Numbered from the stretch's first letter, positions 45,296-54,649 are shown. The stretch is 64,000 nucleotides of DNA from Pseudomonas sp. S04 (GCF_009834545.1 NZ_CP019427.1:2734001-2798000), one strand, 5' to 3'. Notes: generated by a model not told the origin, from the sequence alone. Numbers and translations: made by a program.

Positions 45296-45988
45296 TCAGT
45301 CGGTGGTGGTTTGTTTGGCGAAGGCCAGGTCAGCGCGCTCGCGCAATTGTTTGGCCCAGGCATCAAGGGCGGGGTAGGTGTCCTCGACCTTGGTGGCGTC
45401 CGATGGCGAGATTTGCTTGCCAGTGGTGGCGCTGACGGATTGAGCCAGAAGTTCGCCAGTCTGGGCGTCGCGCATTTCGCTTTCAAAGAAGATGCGCAGG
45501 CTTTCATCCCGGGTGCCAGTCAGGTACATGGCGCCGCCGATGACAAACCCGATTGGCAGGTATTCGGGAATCGACAGGTCACGTGGGGTGCGTTCGGTGC
45601 CGGTGATGGCGGTGCGCAGCATCAGAGCATGGGGTTCCGGGCGACGGGTTACTTCGTAGCCTGCCGTCAGGAACTGATGCTGCAGCGCCTGGTTCAGGTA
45701 CTTGAGCATGGCGGTGGTGTCCGCCGGGCTGCGCGAGAGGTCCTTGCCGGTGAAGTAAAAGCGCGGCGGCTCCAGGTAGACCCGTTTCTGGTAGGCCTGG
45801 TTTATTTCAAGGCCAGGCTTGACCCACATTTCGCTCTTGGGCCATTGCGGATCCTTGCTCAGCCTTGCGTAGTCGTTGAGGAATCCGGAATGGCGTGTGT
45901 CAGCGTCGGGCATTGTCGTACAACCGGTCACGGCGAGGAGCAGGACCACTGGAAGCAGGCGAAAGAGGCGTATCACTGGATTACCCAT
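45296..45988 (-). CDS. DUF3313 family lipoprotein
   Basis: 230 residues; lipobox VTGC (Cys23). Family text: HSGFLNDYARLSKDPQWP then YLEPPRFYFTGKDLSRSP and LNQALQHQFLTAGYEVTRRP, with a later GGAMYLTGTRDESLRIFFES. A predicted outer-membrane lipoprotein of unknown role. It lies upstream of the ToxR-like gene on the same strand, 87 bases away. Confidence 0.85.
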   Translation of the reverse strand: MGNPVIRLFRLLPVVLLLAVTGCTTMPDADTRHSGFLNDYARLSKDPQWPKSEMWVKPGLEINQAYQKRVYLEPPRFYFTGKDLSRSPADTTAMLKYLNQALQHQFLTAGYEVTRRPEPHALMLRTAITGTERTPRDLSIPEYLPIGFVIGGAMYLTGTRDESLRIFFESEMRDAQTGELLAQSVSATTGKQISPSDATKVEDTYPALDAWAKQLRERADLAFAKQTTTD

Positions 45989-46093
45989 GGGCTGTGGCGA
46001 ATGAGCCGCGCATGGTGCAGGGCGCCCGGGGGTGGCGCTATCCGAAAACTGCGAGGCCCGAAAGCGCTACCCCAGGCGGCTCAAGATCAAGCT

Positions 46094-46573
46094 CTACAGG
46101 CCCAGCTCAGACAGCCCGGGATGGTCGTCCGGCCGCCGGCCCAGGGGCCAATGGAACAGACGTTGGTGCTCCTCGATCGGCAGGTCGTTGATGCAGGCAT
46201 ACCGCTTGGCCATCAGGCCCTGTTCATCGAACTCCCAGTTTTCATTGCCGTAGGAGCGGTACCAGTTGCCCGAGTCGTCGTGCCATTCGTAGGCATACCG
46301 CACGGCGATGCGGTTATCGCTGAACGCCCAGAGCTCCTTGATCAACCGGTAATCCAGCTCCCGGGCCCATTTGCGGGTGAGGAAAACCCTGGCTTGCTCG
46401 CGGTCGTTGATGAACTCGGCGCGGTTGCGCCATTGGGTGTCCAGGGTATAGGCCAGCGACACCCGCTGTGGGTCGCGGGAGTTCCAGCCGTCTTCGGCCA
46501 GGCGCACCTTGTGCATGGCCGACTCGCGGGTGAAGGGAGGCAAGGGCGGACGAACTTCGGCAGCAGAGGACAT
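46094..46573 (-). CDS. DUF1348 / NTF2-like family protein
   Basis: 159 residues from the ATG at 46573 with GGAG eight bases upstream. The SnoaL/NTF2-like fold is suggested by [80 protein letters not shown]. The last part, [11 protein letters not shown], is typical of DUF1348. Substrate unknown. A TetR-type gene lies 40 bases upstream on the same strand and may regulate it. Confidence 0.85.
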   Translation of the reverse strand: MSSAAEVRPPLPPFTRESAMHKVRLAEDGWNSRDPQRVSLAYTLDTQWRNRAEFINDREQARVFLTRKWARELDYRLIKELWAFSDNRIAVRYAYEWHDDSGNWYRSYGNENWEFDEQGLMAKRYACINDLPIEEHQRLFHWPLGRRPDDHPGLSELGL

Positions 46574-46613
46574 AAAGTGGCTCCGGGCAGGTTGGGGTAA
46601 AAACAGCAGGTGT

Positions 46614-47192
46614 CTACGGATTGACGCATTCGAGCTGTAACAGCTTGCGCACCATGTCTTGCGCAGTATCAGCGGCACTCTGATCACCCGTCACCAGGGC
46701 GACGGTAATGGCGCCATCGATCAGGATCAGCAACTGCCTGGCCAGTGCGTGCGGGTCCTGTACGGCATGGTCGAGACACAGGGTGTGCAGGTAGTCGAGC
46801 AGCTTGTCTTTATGCGCTTTGGCGACCTGGCGCACCGGGTCCTGGGGATCGCCGGTCTCGCCACTGGTGTTGATGAATGCGCAGCCGCGAAAGCCTTCGC
46901 TGGCGAACCAGGCCTTGAGCACGTCGAACAGCTTGAGCAGGCGCTCGCCAGCAGTCGGGGCCTGGTCCACCTGGCTGGTGAACCAGTGCATCCAGCGCTG
47001 ATCGCGACGCTGCAGGGCGGCAACGATCAACTCGTCCTTGTTGGCGAAGTAGCGATAGATGCTCTTGCGCGAGACCCCGGCGGTTTTCACCAGCAAGTCC
47101 ATGCCCGTGGCGGCAATGCCACTTCGGTAGATTAACTTTTCGGTGACGTCGAGGATAATATCGCGGGTGTCGTTACTGGTGATTGAGTTCAT
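46614..47192 (-). CDS. TetR/AcrR-family regulator
   Basis: 192 residues from the ATG at 47192 ([20 protein letters not shown] follows). HTH ~25-50: [20 protein letters not shown] then [15 protein letters not shown]. The helical ligand domain includes FEGxxGCAF-type text, [18 protein letters not shown], common in this branch. Likely repressor of itself and the downstream DUF1348 gene. Divergent from pssA. Confidence 0.9.
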   Translation of the reverse strand: MNSITSNDTRDIILDVTEKLIYRSGIAATGMDLLVKTAGVSRKSIYRYFANKDELIVAALQRRDQRWMHWFTSQVDQAPTAGERLLKLFDVLKAWFASEGFRGCAFINTSGETGDPQDPVRQVAKAHKDKLLDYLHTLCLDHAVQDPHALARQLLILIDGAITVALVTGDQSAADTAQDMVRKLLQLECVNP

Positions 47193-47307
47193 GTGGCAAA
47201 GAGTAGAACGATCATTCTCCTTGGTCAATGCTAGATTCGAAATGTCTATTTTTTCGGACATGGTGTAAGCTCGTGGGTTCTTCGGATTCGACCCATTTGC
47301 GAGCCCT

Positions 47308-48651
47308 ATGCCGTCGCTTTTCAAACGTTCCCTGCTGCCCAAACTGCGCAGTTTCCCGCTGACCGCCGATGCGGTCACCATCCTTGATGGCGCTGCCGAG
47401 TTCCGTCGTTGCCTGCTGGAGCAGATCGCCCAGGCGACCCGGCGCATCTACATTGTCGCGCTGTACCTGCAACAGGATGAAGCCGGCCAGGAAATCCTCG
47501 ATGCCCTGCACGCCGCCAAAGCCGCACGTCCGGAACTCGATGTGGTGGTTGTGGTGGACTGGCTGCGGGCCCAGCGCGGCCTGATCGGTGCAGGTAAACA
47601 GCCGGGCAACTCGGCCTGGTACCAGCAGATGACCCGCGACCACGCCAGCGAAGTGCCGGTGTATGGCGTCCCGGTCCAGACCCGCGAGTTGTTCGGGGTG
47701 TTGCACCTCAAGGGCTTCGTGATCGATGACTGTGTGATCTACAGCGGCGCCAGCCTGAACAACGTTTACTTGCACAAGTTCGACAAGTACCGCTTTGATC
47801 GTTATCACCTGCTGCGCAACCGCGCGCTGGCCGACTCCATGCAACACCTGGTGCAACACGGGCTGATCACCTCCAAGGCGGTGCACCGCCTGGACCTGCC
47901 GAACCTGCCGAGCACCCGTAGCCTGCGCCACGACATTGGCGATCTGCGCAGCCGCCTCAAGCATGCGGCCTACGACACCGCCGCGGGTGAGGTGGTCAAG
48001 GGTGGCCTGTCGGTGAGTCCGCTGCTGGGAGTGGGCAAGAACAACCCGCTGAACCGGGTGATTTGCGAACTGATTGCCAGTGCCCAACAACAACTGACCA
48101 TTTGCACGCCGTACTTCAACCTGCCCTTGCCGGTCACCCGCGAGATCAACCGGGCCCTGGCCCGTGGGGTGAAGGTCGATATCGTGGTCGGCGACAAGAC
48201 CGCCAATGACTTCTATATCCCGCCAAGCGAGCCATTCCGGGTCATCGCGGCGCTGCCATACCTCTACGAGATCAGCCTGCGGCGCTTCGCCAAGCGACAC
48301 CAGCGGGTGATCGACAGTGGGCTGTTGAACCTGCACCTGTGGCGTGACGGTGACAACACCTATCACCTCAAGGGCATGTGGGTCGACGAGCGCTACACCC
48401 TGTTGACCGGTAACAACCTCAACCCGCGGGCATTTCGCCTGGACCTGGAAAACGCCTTGTTGATCGATGATCCCAAGGCCGAGCTGCAGGAGCCCCGTCG
48501 TCGCGAGCTGGCGCAGATTTTCCGCAATACCAGCCGTATCGAGCGTTATCAGCAACTGGAGACGCTGCTGGAGTACCCGCCGGACGTCAGCAAGTTTCTG
48601 CGTCGGGTCAGCCGGGTACGGATCGAGCGTCTGCTTTATCGCATCCTCTGA
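47308..48651 (+). CDS. pssA: Phosphatidylserine synthase (CDP-diacylglycerol-serine O-phosphatidyltransferase), PLD type
   Basis: 447 residues, matching Escherichia coli PssA in length and plan. Two HKD motifs: H133-x-K135-(4)-D140 (HLKGFVID) and H353-x-K355-(4)-D360 (HLKGMWVDERYTLLTGNNLN). Known reaction: CDP-diacylglycerol plus L-serine to phosphatidylserine plus CMP, the first step to phosphatidylethanolamine, by an enzyme that associates reversibly with membrane and ribosomes. Stand-alone gene; the MFS gene beyond converges on it. Confidence 0.9.
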   Translation: MPSLFKRSLLPKLRSFPLTADAVTILDGAAEFRRCLLEQIAQATRRIYIVALYLQQDEAGQEILDALHAAKAARPELDVVVVVDWLRAQRGLIGAGKQPGNSAWYQQMTRDHASEVPVYGVPVQTRELFGVLHLKGFVIDDCVIYSGASLNNVYLHKFDKYRFDRYHLLRNRALADSMQHLVQHGLITSKAVHRLDLPNLPSTRSLRHDIGDLRSRLKHAAYDTAAGEVVKGGLSVSPLLGVGKNNPLNRVICELIASAQQQLTICTPYFNLPLPVTREINRALARGVKVDIVVGDKTANDFYIPPSEPFRVIAALPYLYEISLRRFAKRHQRVIDSGLLNLHLWRDGDNTYHLKGMWVDERYTLLTGNNLNPRAFRLDLENALLIDDPKAELQEPRRRELAQIFRNTSRIERYQQLETLLEYPPDVSKFLRRVSRVRIERLLYRIL

Positions 48652-48654
48652 GGC

Positions 48655-49869
48655 TCAGCGCGGCTTGCGCGACGGCCACACCGCCACCAGCACCAACAGG
48701 GCTGCAGCGCAGAGGTAGGGCAGGCGCGGTTCCAGGGCATAGATCAGGGTCCCGGCCAAGGGCCCGATGACCACGCCAAAACCCTGGGCGGCACCGATGC
48801 TGCCGGCCGTGGCGCCTTGTTCGCCGGCCTCCACGGCATTGGCGGCCAGGGCGGCGAAGGACGGGAAGATCCAGCCCATGCCCGCCGCAGAGACAAAAAA
48901 GCACAACCACAGGCCCCAGGCCGTGTCGGCCAACATGCTGCCGGCATAGCCGCACGCTGCAATCAGCGCGCCGATGCGAATCAGGCGCTGCGGCGACCAA
49001 TCCAGTTTGCGCACGATCAACTGCGCACAAATCAGCGCCAGGCCAACCATGGTCAGGGCGATGCCGGCGGTTTGCGCTGCTTCGGCCGGGCCCATGCCCA
49101 GGCGGTCGATGGCGTAGAAGCCGACAGTGATCTGGGCGATCGACACACAGAGCATGGCCACGAAGGCCACGGCCATTGGCCGGCGCAGGCGTGGGTCGTT
49201 GAGGCTTACGCTGCGCGGGGCTTGCTTGAGGTGCAGCTCCTGGCCCTTGAGCTTGAACCGCAGCACCAGGAACGCCAGCAACGGCAGCAGGGCCATGGCG
49301 TAGAACGGCAGGCTCAGGCTATAGCGCGACAGCAGGGCAGCAATCGCCGGGCCGATTACCAGGCCACAGGCGTTGGCGGCGCCCAGTGAGGCCATGGCGG
49401 GAGCGCGAAGACGGGGTTCGAGGTTGTCGGCGATCAAGGCGTTGCAACCCACCGGAATCGCCGCGTAGAACACGCCAATGATCCCGCGTCCGAGCATGAT
49501 CCCGATAAACCCCACCAGGGCCGACGGCAGCCATTGCAGGGAGAGGTCGATGAACACGCAGAGCGCCCAGTAGGCGAGGGTGAAACCGCCGACGCCGAGC
49601 AACAGGATATGCCGGCGTCCACGGCGGTCGCTGTACTCGCCCCAGGGTCGGGCAAGGATCATCCACAGTACGCCGGACACCGTCACCGCAGCCCCGGCTT
49701 GCCAGGTGGCCATGCCCAGCACCCGGGAAATCGGGCCGATCAGCGAAACAAAAGCCATCATCGCCATGGTGCAGGCCATGTTGGCGACCAGTAGCGGGCG
49801 CAAGTCAAAAGTACTGTGCGTCAGTGCGGTATCGACACTGGCGGTGGGCGTGGTCATGGGCAACATCAT
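48655..49869 (-). CDS. MFS transporter
   Basis: 404 residues (an ATG at 49857 is equally plausible). Twelve hydrophobic helices; motif A in the first loop, RPWGEYSDRRGRRHILLLG, and the motif C-like GLVIGPAIAALLSRYSLSLP, suggest a drug/H+ antiporter. The second half has TAGSIGAAQGFGVVIGPLAG. Substrate unknown. Convergent with pssA with a three-base gap. Confidence 0.88.
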   Translation of the reverse strand: MMLPMTTPTASVDTALTHSTFDLRPLLVANMACTMAMMAFVSLIGPISRVLGMATWQAGAAVTVSGVLWMILARPWGEYSDRRGRRHILLLGVGGFTLAYWALCVFIDLSLQWLPSALVGFIGIMLGRGIIGVFYAAIPVGCNALIADNLEPRLRAPAMASLGAANACGLVIGPAIAALLSRYSLSLPFYAMALLPLLAFLVLRFKLKGQELHLKQAPRSVSLNDPRLRRPMAVAFVAMLCVSIAQITVGFYAIDRLGMGPAEAAQTAGIALTMVGLALICAQLIVRKLDWSPQRLIRIGALIAACGYAGSMLADTAWGLWLCFFVSAAGMGWIFPSFAALAANAVEAGEQGATAGSIGAAQGFGVVIGPLAGTLIYALEPRLPYLCAAALLVLVAVWPSRKPR

Positions 49870-49964
49870 CCGTGAAAGTCGAGAGCGTGGGTGATGGTAG
49901 CCAAATGCTCACGATCCACATAGGTCGGAGTGAAAATCCGTTGCTATGGTGATGGCTGATTAGA

Positions 49965-49994
49965 TGTGGGAGCGGGCTCGCCCGCGATGGCGGC
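49965..49994. repeat. REP element
   Basis: TGTGGGAGCGGGCTCGCCCG followed by CGATGGCGG, the canonical Pseudomonas REP. It lies upstream of the MFS gene and about 120 bases from the IS4 element. Confidence 0.88.
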
Positions 49995-50158
49995 CTCTGA
50001 CTCATCCTGGATCTCGGGAGTAACCCAATCCCCCGTAGCTGTCGAGGACGCAGTCCTCGCGGGTCCTTGCACTTCGGGACAAAAGAAATAAAAAAGCCCC
50101 GTCACCAGGACATAATGCTGTTCACTTAAGCATTTGAGCTCACGCCGGGCTTCCTAGA

Positions 50159-50193
50159 AAATCCGATGCCAGACCTCTGGCATCGGATTTTTT
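50159..50193 (+). terminator. Hairpin with T tract immediately before the transposase start
   Basis: Arms AAATCCGATGCCAG (50159-50172) and CTGGCATCGGATTT (50177-50190), 14 perfect pairs, four-base loop, with T residues running to 50193, directly abutting the ATG at 50194. It should terminate or translationally silence transcripts entering the IS from outside, a known protective device of insertion sequences. Confidence 0.8.
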
Positions 50194-51525
50194 ATGTCTG
50201 TTCAACAGGACCTGCTCGACCTCGACGACCTTTTTAACTTCTGCGACCTGAGCACCTTCACCCAAAACATTCCCATCGAGTGGGTAGCGTCTGCGCTCGA
50301 CCTCTCCAGTCAGGCGACCATTCGCCGGCGGCGCCTGCCCGCTGATCAAGTGCTGTGGCTAGTGCTTGGCATGGCGTTATTTCGTGACGAGCCGGTTCAC
50401 GAGGTGGCCAGGCGTTTGAACATCTGCGCCCAAGGCCTGGCCTCTGACCATTTGCTGGCGCGCAGTGGTGTAACCGAAGCTCGTAAACGGCTCGGCGCCG
50501 ATCCTGTTGAGTGGTTGTTCCGTAAGACCGGCAACCATTGGGGCGCAGAGCGCTATGACGATGATGCCTGGCATAATTTGCAGGTTTTCGCGGTGGACGG
50601 TGCGCTTTTTCGCACCCCGGATACGCCCGAGCTTCGAGATCACTTCGGGTCGGGAAACACCCCCAGCGATCGCCAGACACCGTTTCCGATGCTGCGCCTG
50701 GTGGCGCTAATGAATGTGCGTTCGCACGTGATCCTAGATGCACAATTGAGCCCCTACCGACGCAGTGAAATGCGCCTGGCCGACGAGTTTTTGCAGCAGA
50801 TTCCCGACCACTCGGTGACGCTGTTCGACAAAGGGTTCTGGGGCGCGGAGCTGCTGTTGAGCCTAAGTAGAACGGGCACCAGCCGTCATTGGTTGATCCC
50901 GGCAAAAAAGGGACTGGTCTGCGAGGAAGTGGCCCGCTACAACCAGCGCGACCGTTTGGTGCGTATGAAAGTCTCGCCACAGGCCAGAAAGCGAAATCCG
51001 ACTCTTCCCTCGCACTGGGAGGTACGCGAAGTCAGCTATGAAATTCAAGGCAAAGTGAAAACCGTCATGACGTCCTTGCCGGCCAAGACCTACACCACTA
51101 AGGCTGTTGCCAAACTTTATCAGGAGCGTTGGGAGATCGAGTTGGGTTTCAGGGACATCAAGAGTTCAATGCAACAGAACGCAATGACCTTGCGCAGCAA
51201 AAAAATCGAGCTGATCTATCAGGAAGTGTGGGGGCTGTTGCTGGCTTACAACGTGATTCGCCGGGAAGCGAGCCAAGCGGCGGTGGCGTTTGGTCGAGCG
51301 CCTTCGGACATCCGTTTCAAACCGGCCTGTCAGTACATCGCCGTGCAATTGATCGTGATGGCAGCAGCCAATCCAGTTTCAGCGACAGGGAGACGCTTGG
51401 CGGAACTGAGGGCAGGTATCGGGGGATTGTTTCTGGATCACCGCCCCAGGCCTTCGAGGCCAAGGACGGTGAAGATTTCAAAGACCCGGTTCCCAGTGGA
51501 CCGTAAGGCTGCTCCGCTTAAGTGA
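50194..51525 (+). CDS. IS4-family DDE transposase
   Basis: 443 residues. DDE segments: first Asp in QVFAVDGALFRTPDT, second in VTLFDKGFWGAELLLS, and the C-terminal YREK-type signature YQERWEIELGFRDIKSSM, with Y, R, E and K at the expected spacing. A central beta-strand domain lies between the second D and the E, as in Tn5/IS4 transposases. No ribosome site precedes the ATG; the terminator-like hairpin ends three bases before it. Intact frame. Confidence 0.95.
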   Translation: MSVQQDLLDLDDLFNFCDLSTFTQNIPIEWVASALDLSSQATIRRRRLPADQVLWLVLGMALFRDEPVHEVARRLNICAQGLASDHLLARSGVTEARKRLGADPVEWLFRKTGNHWGAERYDDDAWHNLQVFAVDGALFRTPDTPELRDHFGSGNTPSDRQTPFPMLRLVALMNVRSHVILDAQLSPYRRSEMRLADEFLQQIPDHSVTLFDKGFWGAELLLSLSRTGTSRHWLIPAKKGLVCEEVARYNQRDRLVRMKVSPQARKRNPTLPSHWEVREVSYEIQGKVKTVMTSLPAKTYTTKAVAKLYQERWEIELGFRDIKSSMQQNAMTLRSKKIELIYQEVWGLLLAYNVIRREASQAAVAFGRAPSDIRFKPACQYIAVQLIVMAAANPVSATGRRLAELRAGIGGLFLDHRPRPSRPRTVKISKTRFPVDRKAAPLK

Positions 51526-51590
51526 ACAGCATTACGTCACCAGGACAGGGCTTTTACTTGTAGCGTTTCACTTGAAACTGACAGCTGACC

Positions 51591-53180
51591 TTAGAACACC
51601 ACGCCTTGGCTGCGCAGGTAGTCGTCGTAGGTGCCGCTGAAGTCGGTCACGCCGCTTGGGCTCAGCTCGATGATGCGAGTGGCCAGGGACGATACGAATT
51701 CACGGTCGTGGCTGACGAAGATCAGCGTGCCCGGGTAGTTCTCCAGCGCCAGGTTCAGCGCTTCGATGGATTCCATGTCCAAGTGGTTGGTCGGTTCGTC
51801 CATGACCAGCACGTTTGGCTTTTGCAGGATCAGCTTGCCGAACAGCATGCGACCTTGCTCACCACCGGAGATGACCTTGACCGACTTGAGGATCTCATCG
51901 TTGGAGAACAGCATGCGGCCCAGGGTGCCGCGTACCAGTTGCTCGCCACCGGTGGTCCAGCGACCCATCCAGTCGAACAGGTTGGATTCGTCTTCGAAGT
52001 CCGACGCGTGGTCCTGGGCGTAGTAGCCGATTTCCGCGGCGTCGGTCCATTTCACGCTACCGGCATCCGGGCTCAGCTCGTTGACCAGGGTGCGCAGCAG
52101 GGTGGTTTTGCCGATGCCGTTAGGGCCGATGATCGCGACGCGCTCGCCGGCTTCAACCTGGAAGCTGAAGTCCTTGAACAGCGGCTTGCCGTCGAAGCCT
52201 TTGGCCATACGCTCGACGATGACCGCCTGGCGGTGCAGCTTTTTGGTCTGCTCGAAACGGATGAACGGGCTGACCCGGCTCGAAGGCTTGACCTCGGCCA
52301 GCTGGATCTTGTCGATCGCCTTGGCACGGGAGGTGGCCTGCTTGGCTTTCGAGGCGTTGGCCGAGAAGCGGCTGACGAACGATTGCAGTTCCGAGATCTG
52401 CGCTTTCTTCTTGGCGTTGTCCGAGAGCAGTTGCTCGCGGGACTGGGTCGCCACGGTCATGTACTCGTCATAGTTGCCCGGGAACAGGCGCAGCTCGCCG
52501 TAGTCCAGGTCAGCCATGTGGGTGCAGACGCTGTTCAGGAAGTGACGGTCGTGAGAGATGATGATCATCAGGCTCGAACGCTGGGTCAGGATGTTTTCCA
52601 GCCAGCGAATGGTATTGATGTCCAGGTGGTTGGTTGGTTCGTCGAGCAGCAGCACTTCCGGATCGGAGAACAGGGCCTGTGCCAGCAGCACGCGCAGTTT
52701 CCAGCCTGGCGAGACTTCGCTCATCGGGCCGAAGTGTTGTTCGATGCCAATACCCAGGCCCAGCAGCAGTTCACCCGCGCGGGATTCGGCGGTGTAGCCG
52801 TCCATCTCGGCGAACTCGGTTTCCAGCTCGGCAACGGCCATGCCGTCTTCTTCGGTCATTTCCGGCAGCGAGTAGATGCGATCGCGCTCGGCCTTGACCT
52901 TCCACAGCTCTTCGTGACCCATGATCACGGTGTCGATCACGCTGAATTCTTCGTAGGCGAACTGGTCCTGGCGCAATTTACCCAGACGCACGTTCGGTTC
53001 GAGCATGACCTGGCCGCCGGACGGATCGAGGTCGCCGCCGAGGATTTTCATGAAGGTCGACTTGCCGCAACCGTTGGCGCCGATCAGGCCGTAGCGGTTA
53101 CCTGCACCAAATTTGACCGAGACGTTCTCGAACAACGGCTTGGCGCCGAACTGCATCGTGATATTTGCTGTGGAGATCAA
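51591..53180 (-). CDS. ybiT: ABC-F family ATPase, YbiT type
   Basis: 529 residues, as in E. coli YbiT (shorter than EttA or Uup). Two ATP-binding cassettes and no membrane segment. Cassette 1: Walker [10 protein letters not shown] (~34-42), the variant signature [15 protein letters not shown] typical of YbiT, Walker [12 protein letters not shown]. Cassette 2: Walker [10 protein letters not shown], signature [16 protein letters not shown], Walker [12 protein letters not shown]. The inter-cassette linker is ~255-310 ([20 protein letters not shown]). ABC-F proteins bind the ribosome and modulate translation; the specific YbiT role is less clear than that of EttA. Its terminator has been split by the IS. 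Confidence 0.92.
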   Translation of the reverse strand: MISTANITMQFGAKPLFENVSVKFGAGNRYGLIGANGCGKSTFMKILGGDLDPSGGQVMLEPNVRLGKLRQDQFAYEEFSVIDTVIMGHEELWKVKAERDRIYSLPEMTEEDGMAVAELETEFAEMDGYTAESRAGELLLGLGIGIEQHFGPMSEVSPGWKLRVLLAQALFSDPEVLLLDEPTNHLDINTIRWLENILTQRSSLMIIISHDRHFLNSVCTHMADLDYGELRLFPGNYDEYMTVATQSREQLLSDNAKKKAQISELQSFVSRFSANASKAKQATSRAKAIDKIQLAEVKPSSRVSPFIRFEQTKKLHRQAVIVERMAKGFDGKPLFKDFSFQVEAGERVAIIGPNGIGKTTLLRTLVNELSPDAGSVKWTDAAEIGYYAQDHASDFEDESNLFDWMGRWTTGGEQLVRGTLGRMLFSNDEILKSVKVISGGEQGRMLFGKLILQKPNVLVMDEPTNHLDMESIEALNLALENYPGTLIFVSHDREFVSSLATRIIELSPSGVTDFSGTYDDYLRSQGVVF

Positions 53181-53555
53181 TTACTTTACCTTTCAATAGC
53201 TTAGGTTGCGCATTTTGCAGCCGGGAGCAATTTCTGACCCATCTGGAGTATGTTTCGCTGCACTCCAGCCTGAGCGTGAGTTGATCCATCGCGCATAAGT
53301 AGACAGCAACATCGGCGGGTGTTGGCCGAGTTGCTGGGAAATGAATGCGGGGTTCATGCCAGACATAACGCATATTGTCGCATAGACGTGACGACAGTTG
53401 TATGGCGGTCTGTATTGCGATCGCAGTGTTTTCGTCGCCGATTTGCCCGGTGCGCGTGCTGCAGGCGTCTGTCCAAGGTGCCCGCTGTTGTTTGATGGCG
53501 GGAAAAAACAAGGTGCTTCAAGGACTCTTCCTGGTGGTTTTTTCCGACGGTTTGT
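53181..53555. other. Intergenic stretch upstream of ybiT
   Basis: No convincing gene or RNA. It should contain the ybiT promoter at its left end. The short frames here lack ribosome sites and coding bias. Confidence 0.4.
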
Positions 53556-53720
53556 CTATTTTTTGGTGAATGCCAGCGCGTGCGATGCTCGTTCATTGAG
53601 CAGGACCAAGCGATCACCGCCACTCTTCAGCAAGGATCCGCCTTGGGCTTCGAGGACCTTGTAGACCATGTGCCCGCTAGCGCGACCACCACTGATTCCG
53701 ATCTGGACTGGGCCGGTCAT
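53556..53720 (-). CDS. 54-residue hypothetical protein
   Basis: Start ATG at 53720 with AGGAAT about ten bases upstream. Product begins MTGPVQIGISGGRASGHMVY, continues KVLEAQGGSLLKSGGDRLVL and ends LNERASHALAFTKK. Protein-like composition but no family recognised. The frame stays open upstream of the ATG for about 25 codons, so it may be the 3' remnant of a longer gene. Confidence 0.4.
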   Translation of the reverse strand: MTGPVQIGISGGRASGHMVYKVLEAQGGSLLKSGGDRLVLLNERASHALAFTKK

Positions 53721-53834
53721 CAGGTAGGGATTCCTAATTGCTCCAGGCAGCCGATTGCCTCGCCGGCTGGCGTGATTCGTTGAGGTGGGTTATTTCTATT
53801 ATCTCGACACTTTTGTTACTGACGGAGTATTTCA

Positions 53835-54125
53835 ATGAAGCGATCACTGCTTGGCGCTTTGGTTGTATTGACTGCGGGGACTGCGAATGCGGGGATTCCG
53901 CTAGTCAACGCGACCTGCCCAGGAAACATTGAGGTACACGCCGATGAGGGGGGGCCAATCTATATCAACGGTAAAGAAGCCAAGCTGAAGAAGTTCAGTG
54001 AGGCTTATTTCGAGGCCAAGGGCAGTAACGTCACGATCTCATTGATGGTGAATCCCGACGGTTCTCCAAGTGTTTCATACACCGGCAAGGGCAAGGCGAA
54101 TGGTGTTTGCCAAGTCAAAGAGTAG
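53835..54125 (+). CDS. Small secreted protein of unknown function
   Basis: 96 residues; GGAG nine bases before the ATG. Sec signal peptide of ~19 residues ending ANA. The mature protein has two Cys (NATCPGNIEVHADEGG and NGVCQVKE) that could pair, and a central INGKEAKLKKFSEAYFEAKG. It looks like a compact periplasmic beta protein; no family recognised. A chimeric pseudogene follows 35 bases downstream. Confidence 0.75.
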   Translation: MKRSLLGALVVLTAGTANAGIPLVNATCPGNIEVHADEGGPIYINGKEAKLKKFSEAYFEAKGSNVTISLMVNPDGSPSVSYTGKGKANGVCQVKE

Positions 54126-54160
54126 ACATCAGGAACATGATGATTAGCCTGGGTATATAA

Positions 54161-54649
54161 GCAGGGTATTCCAACACGCGCACCGATGGCCCCGGCCAGA
54201 GGCTGGATACCAGCAAGCGCAAGTACACACTGACTTTCCCGGCCGGCAAACTGCCGCCAGTCAATGCCTTCTGGTCAGTGACCATGTACGACGGCAAGAG
54301 CCAGGTGCTGGTCAAGAATCCGCTCAACCGTTACCTGATCAATTCGCCGATGCTGTCGGCGATGAAGAAAAACACGGATGGTTCACTGACGCAGCGCACC
54401 CTTGAGCGCAGCATCGTCCGAAACGTGAAGGTTCGCGGTGCTGGTGGAGCGGAACGACGTCCAATCGTGCTGATGAAAATTTGCATCGGCAAGCCAGTCT
54501 ACAACGAACAGTTTTCTCTCAATGATCGAGGGGAAATGAACTATCCGGTACTCATTGGGCGGAACACCATTGAGCACCTGGGCCCTGTGGATGTCACCAA
54601 GGCCTTCACGATGGAGCCTCATTGCGCTAAGGACTTATCCTCGAAATAG
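54161..54649 (+). pseudogene. Chimeric relic: DUF1214 fragment fused to a retropepsin-like (PF05618) fragment
   Basis: The open frame begins just after a TAA at 54158. Part 1 (~54161-54391) reads GYSNTRTDGPGQRLDTSKRK and YTLTFPAGKLPPVNAFWSVT then MYDGKSQVLVKNPLNRYLIN. This is the conserved core of DUF1254/DUF1214 proteins, lacking both the N-terminal two-thirds and the C-terminal end. Part 2 (~54392-54649) reads RSIVRNVKVRGAGGAERRPI, then LMKICIGKPVYNEQFSLNDR, then MNYPVLIGRNTIEHLGPVDV. This is the C-terminal part of the ATP-dependent zinc protease/retropepsin-like family. The junction follows KKNTDGSLT. Two unrelated genes joined in frame by deletion; the ATG at 54278 has no ribosome site. 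Confidence 0.75.

Larger units (their letters stand above)
50113..51534 (+). mobile_element. Complete IS4-family insertion sequence, 1422 bp
   Basis: Perfect 19-bp terminal inverted repeats: TAATGCTGTTCACTTAAGC at 50113-50131 and its reverse complement at 51516-51534. Flanked by a 13-bp direct repeat CGTCACCAGGACA (50100-50112 and 51535-51547), the target duplication. It carries one intact transposase gene. Perfect ends, an exact duplication and an open transposase frame point to a recent insertion. I have not assigned an ISfinder name. Confidence 0.95.
50091..51555 (-). terminator. ybiT intrinsic terminator, split by the IS insertion
   Basis: Joining the IS flanks restores, on the minus strand, AAAAGCCCTGTCCTGGTGAC then GGGGCTTTTTT. 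The stem AAAGCCC/GGGCTTT is extended by GTC/GAC around loop CTGGT and followed by a T tract. The apical part is exactly the 13-bp duplicated target, so the IS sits in the loop. The two stem halves are now at 50091-50099 and 51548-51555, over 1.4 kb apart. Confidence 0.85.

Noticed and set aside
47212..48555. Minus-strand open frame opposite pssA
   Set aside because: Antisense shadow without family motifs; PssA has both HKD motifs intact.
50041..50100. CGAGGAC-GCA-GTCCTCG dyad near the IS left flank
   Set aside because: Small hairpin with no T tract and no tRNA-like cloverleaf; no RNA gene could be supported.
51606..53204. Long plus-strand open frame opposite ybiT
   Set aside because: Low-complexity Val/Gln/Asp/Arg-rich translation typical of antisense shadows; ybiT motifs are unambiguous.
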